From Falsihalocynthiibacter arcticus (lineage in GTDB: Bacteria > Pseudomonadota > Alphaproteobacteria > Rhodobacterales > Rhodobacteraceae), in assembly GCF_000812665.2 (NCBI RefSeq), contig NZ_CP014327.1, forward strand, positions 2,199,501 to 2,263,500: a stretch of DNA of 64,000 nt. The letters are read 5' to 3'. Positions within the stretch are counted from its first letter, which is position 1; each line of letters starts with the position of its first letter. A model generated the notes under the pieces. It was not told where the DNA came from and searched no databases. It saw only the letters and a program-made list of their open reading frames with translations. Positions 36,577 through 44,861 of this stretch are shown here, piece after piece. Made by a program: the position numbers and the translations under genes.

Positions 36577-37650
36577 ATGTTGAACAAATTATTTTGGCGC
36601 TCCAGGAGCCAACCATCCGACGAGACGGGCGAAATAGCCCTTCCTGTCGTCTGGCTTCTCGGCAAAACCGGGGCGGGAAAGTCATCCCTCGTTCGCGCTC
36701 TGACCGAGCAATCCGATGTACAGGTCGGCAATGGATTCCAACCCTGCACACGCTCTGCGCATAGCTACGACTACCCCCCTGAGCAGCCTCTCGTGCGTTT
36801 TCTAGATACACGCGGCTTGGGCGAGGCTGGCTACGACCCAGCCCAAGATCTGGAAGTTTGCCGCGATAGAAGTCATGCCCTGATCGTTGTGTGCCAACTA
36901 AATGACCCTGTGCAAGGCACGGTCTCAGATGCCCTTTCTGATATCGTGCGCCAGGAAAAGAGGATGCGCGCCATTCTCGTACTGACCGGCAAGGACCTTA
37001 TCATCGACTTGGATGCTCGGGGGCGAGCTGAGCGCATAATTACCGCTCAGATGAGTCAGGCCGCAAAGTACGACCTTCCCGTAGTCACTTTGTCACTAGC
37101 ACCGAGTTTACCTAAGGATGTAGAGGGGCTCGATGCACTCAATCAGCACTTGTTGGGTATTTTGCCTGCTGCCGGGCTTCTGCTCGAGAAGAACCACTCC
37201 AGAGATGCTGAACAGATCGAGTTTCAGAACCATAAACGCTTTGTTCTGTCCTATGCGGGCGTTGCCGCTACGAGCGATTTTGCTCCGATCGTAGGTATTG
37301 CCGCGGTGCCGGCAACACAGTTAAAGATGTTGCATGAGCTCGGGCGCCGCTACGGAGTGAAGTGGGACCGTAAGGTTGGTGCGGCGTTCCTAAGCACCAT
37401 GGGGCTCAGCATCGGAGCTAGATACGCGACGAGCTTTGCCCTTCGCGAGTTCGCGAAGCTTGTTCCAGTCTTCGGTCAGACCGTTGGTGCGGCGACTGCC
37501 AGTGCGATCAGCTTCGCTTCCACTTACGCTCTAGGTCGCGCCGCTGCCTACTTCTTGTTTCGAAAAGCTAACGGCAGCTCGCCTAACGAAGACGAACTAC
37601 GCAAAGTCTACCAACGCGCATTCAATAGGTCCTCAGATGAAGCTGATTGA
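36577..37650 (+). CDS. DUF697/YcjF-like GTPase
   Basis: 357 residues. The G domain is near residues 20-200: G1 GKTGAGKSS (29-37), G3 DTRGLGE (77-83) and a G4 position reading LTGKD, where NKxD or TKxD is usual. The C-terminal ~130 residues carry hydrophobic, Ala/Gly-rich helices (IVGIAAVPATQL ... VFGQTVGAATASAISFASTYALGRAAAYFLF), like the DUF697 region that associates with membranes. Relatives include prophage GTPases of the YfjP/YkfA kind. It is last but one in the operon and overlaps the next gene by 14 bases. Its task with the helicase is unknown. Confidence 0.75.
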   Translation: MLNKLFWRSRSQPSDETGEIALPVVWLLGKTGAGKSSLVRALTEQSDVQVGNGFQPCTRSAHSYDYPPEQPLVRFLDTRGLGEAGYDPAQDLEVCRDRSHALIVVCQLNDPVQGTVSDALSDIVRQEKRMRAILVLTGKDLIIDLDARGRAERIITAQMSQAAKYDLPVVTLSLAPSLPKDVEGLDALNQHLLGILPAAGLLLEKNHSRDAEQIEFQNHKRFVLSYAGVAATSDFAPIVGIAAVPATQLKMLHELGRRYGVKWDRKVGAAFLSTMGLSIGARYATSFALREFAKLVPVFGQTVGAATASAISFASTYALGRAAAYFLFRKANGSSPNEDELRKVYQRAFNRSSDEAD

Positions 37651-39205
37651 GCGCATTCGTCCTGCCTTGCTGCGCTGGGATAGACTTCTGGCATTCGCAG
37701 CTCTAGCGGTGCCGTTGGTGGTAGTTATGGTCGCTGGCTTCGCATGGATGATTGAACATGGCTGGGTCGTCGAATTCATCGTTGCTTCGATCTCGCTTGG
37801 CGGGGTGGTCGCACTCATCCGTTCTCCAAGATTATGGTTGCGCACCAAAGACACTGAAAACACACCCCGTCCCAATCAGATGCACGCCCGGATCGATTCA
37901 TCTTGGAGTGCCCGCGAAATTGAGGCATTCAAGGCCGCGCAGACATTTATCGAAGAGAAAACAAGGGGCCCCTTGCCGTGGGAAGACCTTCAGCCGATTG
38001 CCCAGGAAGTGATTCACATGGTCGCGTCGGCCTCTGGCAAGGGCGACCAAGGGGTTCTCAATTTTACGCTGCCCGAAGCCTTGCTTCTCTTTGATCGTGT
38101 CACAATCCGCCTACGATCTGAAATTCGGGACAAAGTTCCGTTCTCAGACAGCATCTCGGTTGGCACTCTCCTGTGGCTGTGGGAACGTCGCGACATTGCC
38201 TGGAAGGTCAAGAAGCACGGCCGGAACGCATGGCGAGTGCTCCGAGCGATCAAGTCGCTCCCCACTGCCATCCTGCGCGAGATCGAGGGCGTAATCGCGG
38301 AAGGTCACTCATCGTTTATAACGAGCGAAGGCGCATCCATTATTCAGGCTCTTCTCCTTGAGGAGGTGGCTGCGGCGGCGGTCGAGCTCTACTCGGGGAG
38401 ATTGAGGTTCTCCGATTCTGAACTGCTTGATCTAAGCCTTGCTTCAAGTAACCTCGATCGGGAGCGACTTGCTGCAAGCGACATGCCTCTCCGCATCGCT
38501 GTTGCCGGACAGCTCAGCGTCGGTAAGTCGAGCTTGATCAACGCGCTTCTTGGAAGTGATCTCGCCGAAGTTGACGTAATAGCAACTACTTCTGAGGCAA
38601 AGACTTATCCCATCAACTTCGAAGGGGTGGACTCAATGCTTCTCGATACGCCGGGACTTGATGGGTCGCTCAAGCCTACCAAAATGGTTTTTGATGAGCT
38701 GTCGCAAGCGGACCTAATCGTCTGGGTAGTCCGTGCTAGCAGGCCCTCGCGCGAAATCGATAGGTCGGCGATCGCCGCACTACGAGAAATCGTCTCTAAA
38801 GATCCGCGGCGAAGGATGCCACCGTTCGTTGTTGTTGTCTCTTGTGTAGATGAACTGCAGAAGTCTTGGCCCTTTCCCGAAGGTTGCCTGACCGAAGATG
38901 CCATGGAAAGCGTGTCTCAGGTCGTGTTGGCCGTACAGCAGGACATTGCAGACCCCAGCGCAACAGCCAATACGATACCCATTGTGCTCACCGAGCCTGA
39001 TTGGAACGTTGACCGGTTGCGCGCCCGTATCGTTAGCCTCATCGGACCCGCACTCAATACGCAAAGAAACCGCCTGCGTATCGAAACAAAGACTACAGGG
39101 GGATTGAAAGAAGCGGGACGCGCTGGGCGAGGGCTGCGCAGAGCCCTCACTGCAATCGGGAGAAAGCATTCGGCATCGGACGATCAGATTGATGGCAACG
39201 CATAG
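37637..39205 (+). CDS. Membrane-anchored dynamin/Era-like GTPase
   Basis: 522 residues. Two N-terminal membrane helices (~18-38 and 46-62) are followed by a helical region (~85-280) and a G domain near 285-460. G1 is AGQLSVGKSSLINA (~288-301), a threonine-rich switch I (ATTSEAKT) follows, and G3 is LDTPGLDG (~335-342). The G4 position reads VSCVDE rather than NKxD, keeping only the Asp. It starts 14 bases inside the previous gene, so the two GTPases are probably made in fixed ratio and may act together, as paired dynamin-like proteins do in some defence loci. It ends the operon and faces the HNH gene. Confidence 0.72.
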   Translation: MKLIERIRPALLRWDRLLAFAALAVPLVVVMVAGFAWMIEHGWVVEFIVASISLGGVVALIRSPRLWLRTKDTENTPRPNQMHARIDSSWSAREIEAFKAAQTFIEEKTRGPLPWEDLQPIAQEVIHMVASASGKGDQGVLNFTLPEALLLFDRVTIRLRSEIRDKVPFSDSISVGTLLWLWERRDIAWKVKKHGRNAWRVLRAIKSLPTAILREIEGVIAEGHSSFITSEGASIIQALLLEEVAAAAVELYSGRLRFSDSELLDLSLASSNLDRERLAASDMPLRIAVAGQLSVGKSSLINALLGSDLAEVDVIATTSEAKTYPINFEGVDSMLLDTPGLDGSLKPTKMVFDELSQADLIVWVVRASRPSREIDRSAIAALREIVSKDPRRRMPPFVVVVSCVDELQKSWPFPEGCLTEDAMESVSQVVLAVQQDIADPSATANTIPIVLTEPDWNVDRLRARIVSLIGPALNTQRNRLRIETKTTGGLKEAGRAGRGLRRALTAIGRKHSASDDQIDGNA

Positions 39206-39301
39206 TCTTGTAAATCCTGTTTACTGGCGCTTTTCTGTACGTATATCGTACTCTGAATTTCCTTAGCCAACTGCTGTGCGCCCGATCACACGTTTAAAGC
39301 T

Positions 39302-40117
39302 TTAGTTGCGTTCCATCAGGCTTTTTAATTGCGGGAGGGTTAGCCAGTCTTTCTTTCTATGAACCATCCTGTGGCAGTTGGAACAAAGTAAAGTCAGGTC
39401 TGAAGTCTTTGTCTGGGTTTCGCCCAGTATTGAATGCAAAGGTACGTTATGGTGGCATTCGATAAATGCATCACCACGTGCTCCATACGTCTTTTTGAAA
39501 TCAAAGCCGCATGCTTCGCAAAAAACACGACCGTGTTCTTTCTGAAATTCATCCTTTTTTGCCTTTACGACCGCAGGGTCGCGTTCTCTAGTTTTGTGGC
39601 GAACGTATTTCTCTTTGCCTTCCTTGGTGTCAGGAGGTTCCGCTTCAAATGAGGCGTCAAAGTTGTTTATCCATGCGGGATGAATGGAATTGTCACCCAA
39701 ATCGAATTCTAGTTCGAGGCAGAATGTCTGCGTTCCGTCCTTGTTAAATACCTCGGTGAAATTATCGCGATAGTTGACTAGTTTTCCGGTTCCTAAGAAA
39801 GTGAAGTTCGGATCATCATTCCACCGTGCGAAGCAATAAAAAGTAATAGCTCCATCTATGAGCCGTTTCATCAATGGCTGTTTGGAATGTGTTTCTTTTT
39901 TTCCATACCAAAGTAGCCTTTCGGTATCAGTGTCGTATTGATTGGGAAATGCTTGCCCTGCGTGGCCCTGGTAGCCAATGTTCACGAATGCGAAAAGATT
40001 GTCATCGATCCTTTCGTATCCGGACTGCTGAAAGTTGCGGCTAATTTTTTCTTCTTTTCCTTTGACAAGTTCCCAGATCTCTTGCCGGCGATATTGTTCT
40101 TTTTTTTGAAATTGCAA
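39302..40117 (-). CDS. HNH endonuclease with N-terminal PUA/DUF3427-like reader domain
   Basis: 271 residues with a TTG start at 40117, ten bases after GAGG. The N-terminal half (YRRQEIWELV ... LFAFVNI ... RLLWYGKKET ... ITFYCFARW....FTFLGTGKL) resembles DUF3427/EVE-type PUA domains that read modified bases. The C-terminal half is a zinc-type HNH nuclease: FCEACGFDF, IECHHNVPLH and LTLLCSNCHRMVH. This layout fits a type IV, modification-dependent restriction enzyme; that function is inferred. An ATG 21 bases upstream lies in another frame just before a run of eight A, so a slippage-based longer start is possible. It converges with the GTPase operon. Confidence 0.75.
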   Translation of the reverse strand: MQFQKKEQYRRQEIWELVKGKEEKISRNFQQSGYERIDDNLFAFVNIGYQGHAGQAFPNQYDTDTERLLWYGKKETHSKQPLMKRLIDGAITFYCFARWNDDPNFTFLGTGKLVNYRDNFTEVFNKDGTQTFCLELEFDLGDNSIHPAWINNFDASFEAEPPDTKEGKEKYVRHKTRERDPAVVKAKKDEFQKEHGRVFCEACGFDFKKTYGARGDAFIECHHNVPLHSILGETQTKTSDLTLLCSNCHRMVHRKKDWLTLPQLKSLMERN

Positions 40118-40487
40118 AACTGTATTTCCTCGCTCATAAAATCGCCGCGCCGTTTCACCCTAGAATGTAGCATTTGTATTTCAAGCGGCAATGACGTCTG
40201 TTTGAATCCCAGAAAACACATCCTCTTTGATTGTTTGGAACGGTCACGATTTGATACCACTTCACCAAAGTTGCCGAACGCCAGTTCAGATGATAGTCAA
40301 TCGATCTTAGAAAGTTAGCCTTGTCGTCGTGCTTTTGATAGTTGCCAGTACGTCGGCTTCACAGCTTTTCGCTTCCAAAGGCCAAGAATACTCTCATATC
40401 AAATGCTCCTATCAAGCTTCTTAGGCGCTGCTATTTTGACTACTAGAACTCAATTTAGAGACAACTTTACGATTGAAACGCATGAGG
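40118..40487. other. Intergenic stretch upstream of the HNH gene
   Basis: It holds the HNH promoter region on the minus strand and otherwise only short open frames without recognisable content. Confidence 0.35.
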
Positions 40488-40521
40488 ACAGAGATGGTTC
40501 GATGGGGGTCGCATCTCCTCC
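40488..40521 (+). repeat. 34-base imperfect direct repeat, copy A
   Basis: ACAGAGATGGTTCGATG followed by 17 more bases ending CTCC. It matches 59236-59269 at 27 of 34 positions in the same orientation. The GGTTCGA core resembles the T-loop of tRNA or tmRNA 3' ends, which integrases use as attachment sites, but no RNA gene can be folded around it. Confidence 0.4.
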
Positions 40522-40655
40522 GCCAAAAGTCCCCTTGTTTTTCAATTCGCGGATCGAAGGCGTTCCTTGCAAGGTTTTGTTTTTAAACAAATAAACCAGT
40601 TCTAGGTTCAGAATGATCAGTTTTGACGCGACTTGAATCAAGAAGTCGGCTCCGT

Positions 40656-40703
40656 TTTGGCCTACAATTTGGCCTACAATTTGGCCTACAATCTGGCCTA
40701 CAT
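40656..40703. repeat. Four tandem 12-base repeats
   Basis: The unit TTTGGCCTACAA occurs three times without change and once with two changes (40656-40667, -40679, -40691, -40703). On the minus strand it encodes VGQI repeats inside a 112-codon open frame (40450-40788). Such short repeats occur near the C-termini of Fic- and AlbA/AAA-type proteins. The rest of the frame matches nothing, so it looks like a relic. Confidence 0.7.
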
Positions 40704-40816
40704 TTGGGCCTGCCTGTAAAGTATCACTGTAGCTTGCCACGAATAGCGACATTGACGGGTAAGGTATTTGGCCCAATTTCTGCACCATGTATATTTCGAC
40801 TTAAATGGCGGTGGCC

Positions 40817-42029
40817 TCAACTGGTCGACGCAACACTTTAATCTTTAGGAAGAGATGGAGTGTTTGCCATGAAATATCGTCGTAGGATTTATTATTCAAC
40901 TGAACCGCGTGCTGAGATTTGGGATTGGTGGCAGCGAGGCGAGTCGATGAGGTCGATTGGGCGCGTTTTTGATCGCCAATCATCCTCAGTCTTTTCCGTG
41001 ATCTCACCAACGGGTGGGATACGCCCACCAGATCGCAGACGCGGGCACGTTGCATTGAGCCTTTCTGAGCGCGAGGAAATATCCCGCGGGCTGAGCACCG
41101 AGCAGTCCTTGCGTGCGATTGCGCATCAGTTGCGACGTGCGCCCTCGACGATCAGCCGAGAGGTGCGGCGCAATGGTGGCCTTGCAGGTTATCGTGCAAT
41201 CGCGTCTGATCAAGCGGCGTGGGATCGCGCGCGGCGTCCCAAGATTTGCAAGCTGGCTTGTCACCCGAAGTTGGCCTGCGCAGTATCAGCAAAGCTGCGG
41301 CGCAAGTGGTCTCCCGAGCAGGTTGCGGGCTGGCTCAAACGCGCTTTCCCAGGAGAGGCACACAAACAGGTGTCACACGAAACGATCTACAGAATCCTTT
41401 ATATACAGGCGCGAGGCGTCCTTAAAAAGGAACTCCTGGAGCATCTGCGCGCAAGACGGACTGTCAGGCGCTCCAAACACGCCAGCCAGAAGCGCAACGG
41501 GAATGGCCAGATTAAGAATGCTGTATCTATCAGCGAAAGGCCTGCGTCCGTCGAAGATCGGGCCGTTCCGGGCCACTGGGAAGGCGACTTGATTGGCGGA
41601 TCCAAGAACAGCTATATCGCAACCCTCGTTGAGCGGCATTCACGGTACGTGATGCTGGTTAAAGTCGCCAACAAAGACACCGAGAGTGTCGTCACGGCGC
41701 TGATCAAGTCGGCTCAGAAGCTGCCCCGTGAGCTTTACAAATCTCTGACATGGGATCGCGGAAAAGAGCTGGCAGATCATCCGCGCTTTACGTTGGCCAC
41801 GGATGTTGATGTCTACTTTTGCGACCCACAGTCGCCTTGGCAACGCGGATCAAACGAAAACACCAACCGGCTTTTGAGGCAGTATTTGCCGCGCGGTACC
41901 GACTTATCGGTCCATTCCCAAGCAAAGCTCAGTGCAATCGCAAGGCAACTCAACGAACGCCCTCGCAAGACCTTGCAATATCAAACGCCAGCAGAGAAGT
42001 TCGCAGAGTGTGTTGCGTCGACCGGTTGA
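40817..42029 (+). mobile_element. IS30-family element A, 1213 bp
   Basis: The inverted ends are TCAACTGGTCGACGCAACAC at 40817 and GTGTTGCGTCGACCGGTTGA ending at 42029, an 18/20 match when one is inverted. The transposase stop codon lies within the right end. A second element of exactly the same length is at 50327-51539. Confidence 0.92.
40869..42029 (+). CDS. IS30-family transposase A
   Basis: 386 residues. The N-terminal helix-turn-helix regions read WWQRGESMRSIGRVF and LRAIAHQLRRAPSTISREVRRNG, the latter being typical IS30. The DDE core has GHWEGDLIGG, LTWDRGKELADH and PWQRGSNENTNRLLRQY. It looks complete. The start at 40869 is chosen over 40860 since the family starts MKYR.R. Confidence 0.92.
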   Translation: MKYRRRIYYSTEPRAEIWDWWQRGESMRSIGRVFDRQSSSVFSVISPTGGIRPPDRRRGHVALSLSEREEISRGLSTEQSLRAIAHQLRRAPSTISREVRRNGGLAGYRAIASDQAAWDRARRPKICKLACHPKLACAVSAKLRRKWSPEQVAGWLKRAFPGEAHKQVSHETIYRILYIQARGVLKKELLEHLRARRTVRRSKHASQKRNGNGQIKNAVSISERPASVEDRAVPGHWEGDLIGGSKNSYIATLVERHSRYVMLVKVANKDTESVVTALIKSAQKLPRELYKSLTWDRGKELADHPRFTLATDVDVYFCDPQSPWQRGSNENTNRLLRQYLPRGTDLSVHSQAKLSAIARQLNERPRKTLQYQTPAEKFAECVASTG

Positions 42030-42160
42030 GATCGCCGCGGATTGCGGACATTCGCTGCGCTCTGCGCCGAGGTCTGCTGCGCGGACATTGCTGCCGTTCT
42101 GCATCATAGCATGAATGGCTGCTTTGCGCGTTCCATGCAAGATTGAGGTGGCGTCGGTTA

Positions 42161-42367
42161 TCAAGCTGCCACAATCTGTGGCAGTTGCACATCTGCATCT
42201 TTGAGCTGCTGGGCGATTATCTCGGTGAAAGATAAAGTCGGATTGGCCTCGGCCAGCATTCCTACTTTCATCCAGAACTCAGCCTGGGCATTGATCGACC
42301 TGCACATAACGCCACTGCACTTGCGCAGTTCTTCATGCAGTTCATCTCCAATTTTTACGATCCCCAT
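42161..42367 (-). CDS. ParD-like antitoxin-family protein
   Basis: 68 residues beginning MGIVKIGDELHEELRKCSG and continuing CRSINAQAEFWMKVGMLAEANPTLSFTEII. This is the ParD-like family, a ribbon-helix-helix type DNA-binding protein grouped with type II antitoxins. The start is the ATG at 42367, not the much longer frame reaching 42772. No ParE-like toxin is next to it; instead it is divergent from a methionine aminopeptidase gene, with a palindrome in between. It may repress both genes. Confidence 0.8.
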   Translation of the reverse strand: MGIVKIGDELHEELRKCSGVMCRSINAQAEFWMKVGMLAEANPTLSFTEIIAQQLKDADVQLPQIVAA

Positions 42368-42398
42368 CGACGCGCCTCCTATTGGGCCATATAAAACA

Positions 42399-42413
42399 TA
42401 TACGATTCGTATA
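42399..42413. promoter_or_regulatory. Palindrome in the parD-like/map divergent promoter
   Basis: TATACG-ATT-CGTATA, perfect 6-base arms with a 3-base spacer, lies 32 bases before the parD-like start and 69 before map. Ribbon-helix-helix antitoxins bind such sites for autoregulation; the assignment is by position only. Confidence 0.55.
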
Positions 42414-42481
42414 CAGTTAAGACAGGGGCCAGTCAAACGTCTCCCAGTTGTAAAACGCAGAATACTTGGAAAGAAAAATGG

Positions 42482-43336
42482 ATGGCCACTTATATCAACG
42501 TGCCTGTTGCGCCGCCGGCAAAAAACGCGTGCAGAACCGATAGTATAAAGCTTTACGGGCCGGATGCTTTCGAGGGAATGCGCCGTGCTGGAGCTTTGAC
42601 TGCTAAATGTCTGGATGACGTGGCAGATCTTGTCAGTGACGGTATGCCTCTGTCTGCCATCAACACCTTCGTTCTCGATTTTGCCGCGACACATGGCGCG
42701 ACACCTGCGACCCTCGGCTACCAAGGGTATGAATATGCCTGCTGCACGTCGGTCAATCACGTGGTCTGTCACGGTTTTCCAAACAAGAAAAAGATGCGCG
42801 ACGGCGATATTGTGAACATCGACGTGACGCTAATCCTTGATGGTTGGTTTGGTGACACCAGCCGAATGTATGCTGTCGGAAAACCGAAGCGAGCGTCTGA
42901 ACGACTTGTCCAGATTGCCCACGAGGCGATGGTGCAGGGGATAAAGGCCGTGCGTCCTGGTGCGCGGTTGGGCGATATTGGCCATGCAATACAGAACTAT
43001 GCACATTCGGAACGTTGCTCAGTCGTGCGCGATTTCTGTGGCCACGGCATTGGCCAAGTCTTTCACGACTCCCCAAATATTCTGAACTTCGGCAAAGAAG
43101 GCACAGGTCTGGAGTTGCGTGAGGGCATGATCTTCACAGTTGAGCCGATGATTAACCTTGGGCGAGGCGACGTGAAAATGCTTGCGGATGACTGGACCGC
43201 CGTGACGCGGGACAAGTCTCTATCGGCACAATTCGAACACTCAATTGGGGTGACCGCCGATGGGTTCGAGATTTTTACGCTTTCATCCACCGATCTCCAT
43301 GCGCCGGGTTTCACGATTGAAGAAATTCCAGCATAG
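42482..43336 (+). CDS. map: Type I methionine aminopeptidase
   Basis: 284 residues. It removes the first Met of new proteins. All five metal ligands are visible: Asp and Asp in IDVTLILDGWFGDTSRMY, His in GHGIGQVFH, Glu in FTVEPMINL and Glu in AQFEHSIGVT. The substrate-site His is in VVCHGFP. The N-terminus (MATYINVPVAPPAKNACRT) is a short extension. It sits in accessory DNA beside an IS30 element and a ParD-like gene, so it is probably a second copy to the housekeeping enzyme. Confidence 0.9.
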   Translation: MATYINVPVAPPAKNACRTDSIKLYGPDAFEGMRRAGALTAKCLDDVADLVSDGMPLSAINTFVLDFAATHGATPATLGYQGYEYACCTSVNHVVCHGFPNKKKMRDGDIVNIDVTLILDGWFGDTSRMYAVGKPKRASERLVQIAHEAMVQGIKAVRPGARLGDIGHAIQNYAHSERCSVVRDFCGHGIGQVFHDSPNILNFGKEGTGLELREGMIFTVEPMINLGRGDVKMLADDWTAVTRDKSLSAQFEHSIGVTADGFEIFTLSSTDLHAPGFTIEEIPA

Positions 43337-43489
43337 CCGACATTCGTTGCGATTGCGGCAATCTGCAAAGCGGGCTCTTTCCGGCCGTTCGCTGCTCAGG
43401 CCATCAAGGTCCGGTAATGGGATGTACCGGCTACGCCCCCATCGGGTTAAACTGTGCTTGTTTCACCCGTTAACAGAGGAGAAGTAGCC

Positions 43490-44557
43490 ATGAATTCGAA
43501 GAAGGGAATCAAGATCGAGGCGTTGATGTCAGTTGGTATAGATATCGGGAAGGACGTGTTCCATTTGGTTGGATTTGATCCTGATGGAAATGTTGTTGTG
43601 CGCAAAAAGATCAAACGGATGGCGTTGGAAAAGACATTTGAGGAACTGCCATCCTGCATCGTTGGGATGGAAGCCTGTCTTAGCGCTCATTTTGTTAGTC
43701 GGGCGCTGCGCAAGATGGGGTTTGAGCCACGGATCATTCCCGCCATCTACGTTAAGCCGTTCAATAAGGGTCAGAAAAACGATTACAACGATGCGGAAGC
43801 CATCGCAGAAGCGGCGCTTCGTCCGAATTTGAAAAGCGTTCCAGAGAAGAGCCAAGATCAGCTTGACCTGCAAGCCCTGCATCGGGTTAGATCGCGCTTG
43901 GTGTCGCGGCGCACGGCGACGATTAATCAGATCCGGGCGTTTCTGATTGAACAAGGGATCACGGTTCGCAAGGGTCTGCGGGCCCTGAAGAATTCGTTTC
44001 TGACAATCCTTGAAGAACGCAAAGATGAGATATCGCCTCGGATGCGCAAGATCCTGATCGGCCTCTACGGTGACTGGATGTGGATGGATGACCGGATCGA
44101 CGCAGTTTCCACCGAGATCGAGCAGATCAGCCGCGCCGAAGAGAACTGTGTGAACGTCATGACGATCCCGGGCATCGGCCCGATGATTTCCACGGCCATG
44201 GTTGCGGCCATCGGTACAGGGGATGCGTTTGATAGAGGACGTGATTTTGCCGCCTGGGTTGGTTTGGTGCCACGACAATACAGTACGGGTGGACGAACCG
44301 TGCTGGGCCGGATCTCAAAACCTGGCAGTCGATATTTACGGATGCTGTTTGTGCAGGCCGCCAAAGTGATCCTAATGCGCCCGCATCGCTGGCCGGACTT
44401 CAGCTTTGGTGAATGGCTGATCAGAGCCGAGCCCCGCATGCATCGCAACAAACTCGCTGTTGCGCTTGCCAATAAACTTGCTCGAACCGCCTGGAGCGTC
44501 CTGCACCACGGCACCACATTCGATGCACCAAGAGACGAGGTTGCTGTCGGAGTTTAA
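43490..44557 (+). CDS. IS110-family transposase
   Basis: 355 residues, start at 43490 after GAGGAGAAG. The N-terminal RuvC-like DEDD domain has VGIDIGKDVFHL (D), IVGMEACLSA (E) and KNDYNDAEAIAEA (two D). The C-terminal transposase-20 domain has TIPGIGPMISTAMVAAIG and a conserved Ser in KPGSRYLRM. IS110 elements lack inverted ends and are guided by a structured RNA from their non-coding flanks. That RNA would lie at 43340-43489 or 44558-44650, which I could not verify. It appears intact. Confidence 0.92.
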   Translation: MNSKKGIKIEALMSVGIDIGKDVFHLVGFDPDGNVVVRKKIKRMALEKTFEELPSCIVGMEACLSAHFVSRALRKMGFEPRIIPAIYVKPFNKGQKNDYNDAEAIAEAALRPNLKSVPEKSQDQLDLQALHRVRSRLVSRRTATINQIRAFLIEQGITVRKGLRALKNSFLTILEERKDEISPRMRKILIGLYGDWMWMDDRIDAVSTEIEQISRAEENCVNVMTIPGIGPMISTAMVAAIGTGDAFDRGRDFAAWVGLVPRQYSTGGRTVLGRISKPGSRYLRMLFVQAAKVILMRPHRWPDFSFGEWLIRAEPRMHRNKLAVALANKLARTAWSVLHHGTTFDAPRDEVAVGV

Positions 44558-44861
44558 CACCCTGCCACGACCCTAAGGAGTTCGCGAAAGATAAAAGCAT
44601 GGAACGGAAATATTACGCCCCCAGAATCTGACGGCCCAAATGGTCATCATAGGCCTTTCCGCTAATGAGATCACGGTGCGAGCGTAACCCCAATGTGGCC
44701 ACGACCCGCGTGTCGATCAACAGGCCGGATACATATGAGCGACTTCCGAGAACATGTGAAAAAATCATTTGCAAACAGTAGCCGGTACATACATTTGGGC
44801 CGAAAGCGACAACTGCACTAAGAGTTGTCTCGGAATTTTTATGCAAACGCAGCATTCGTTA
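44558..44861. other. Flank between IS110 gene and integrase fragment
   Basis: It probably includes the right non-coding end of the IS110 element. No gene was seen. Confidence 0.35.

Noticed and set aside
40488-40521. tRNA or tmRNA gene at the GGTTCGA sequence
   Set aside because: The flanking bases do not form a T-stem or acceptor stem and no upstream cloverleaf can be drawn.
40656-40703. CRISPR array
   Set aside because: The repeats are 12 bases and directly adjacent with no spacers, and there are no cas genes.
42368-42772. Long minus-strand frame giving a 203-residue protein that includes the ParD-like part
   Set aside because: Family homology starts at the ATG at 42367; the upstream part overlaps map and the divergent promoter.
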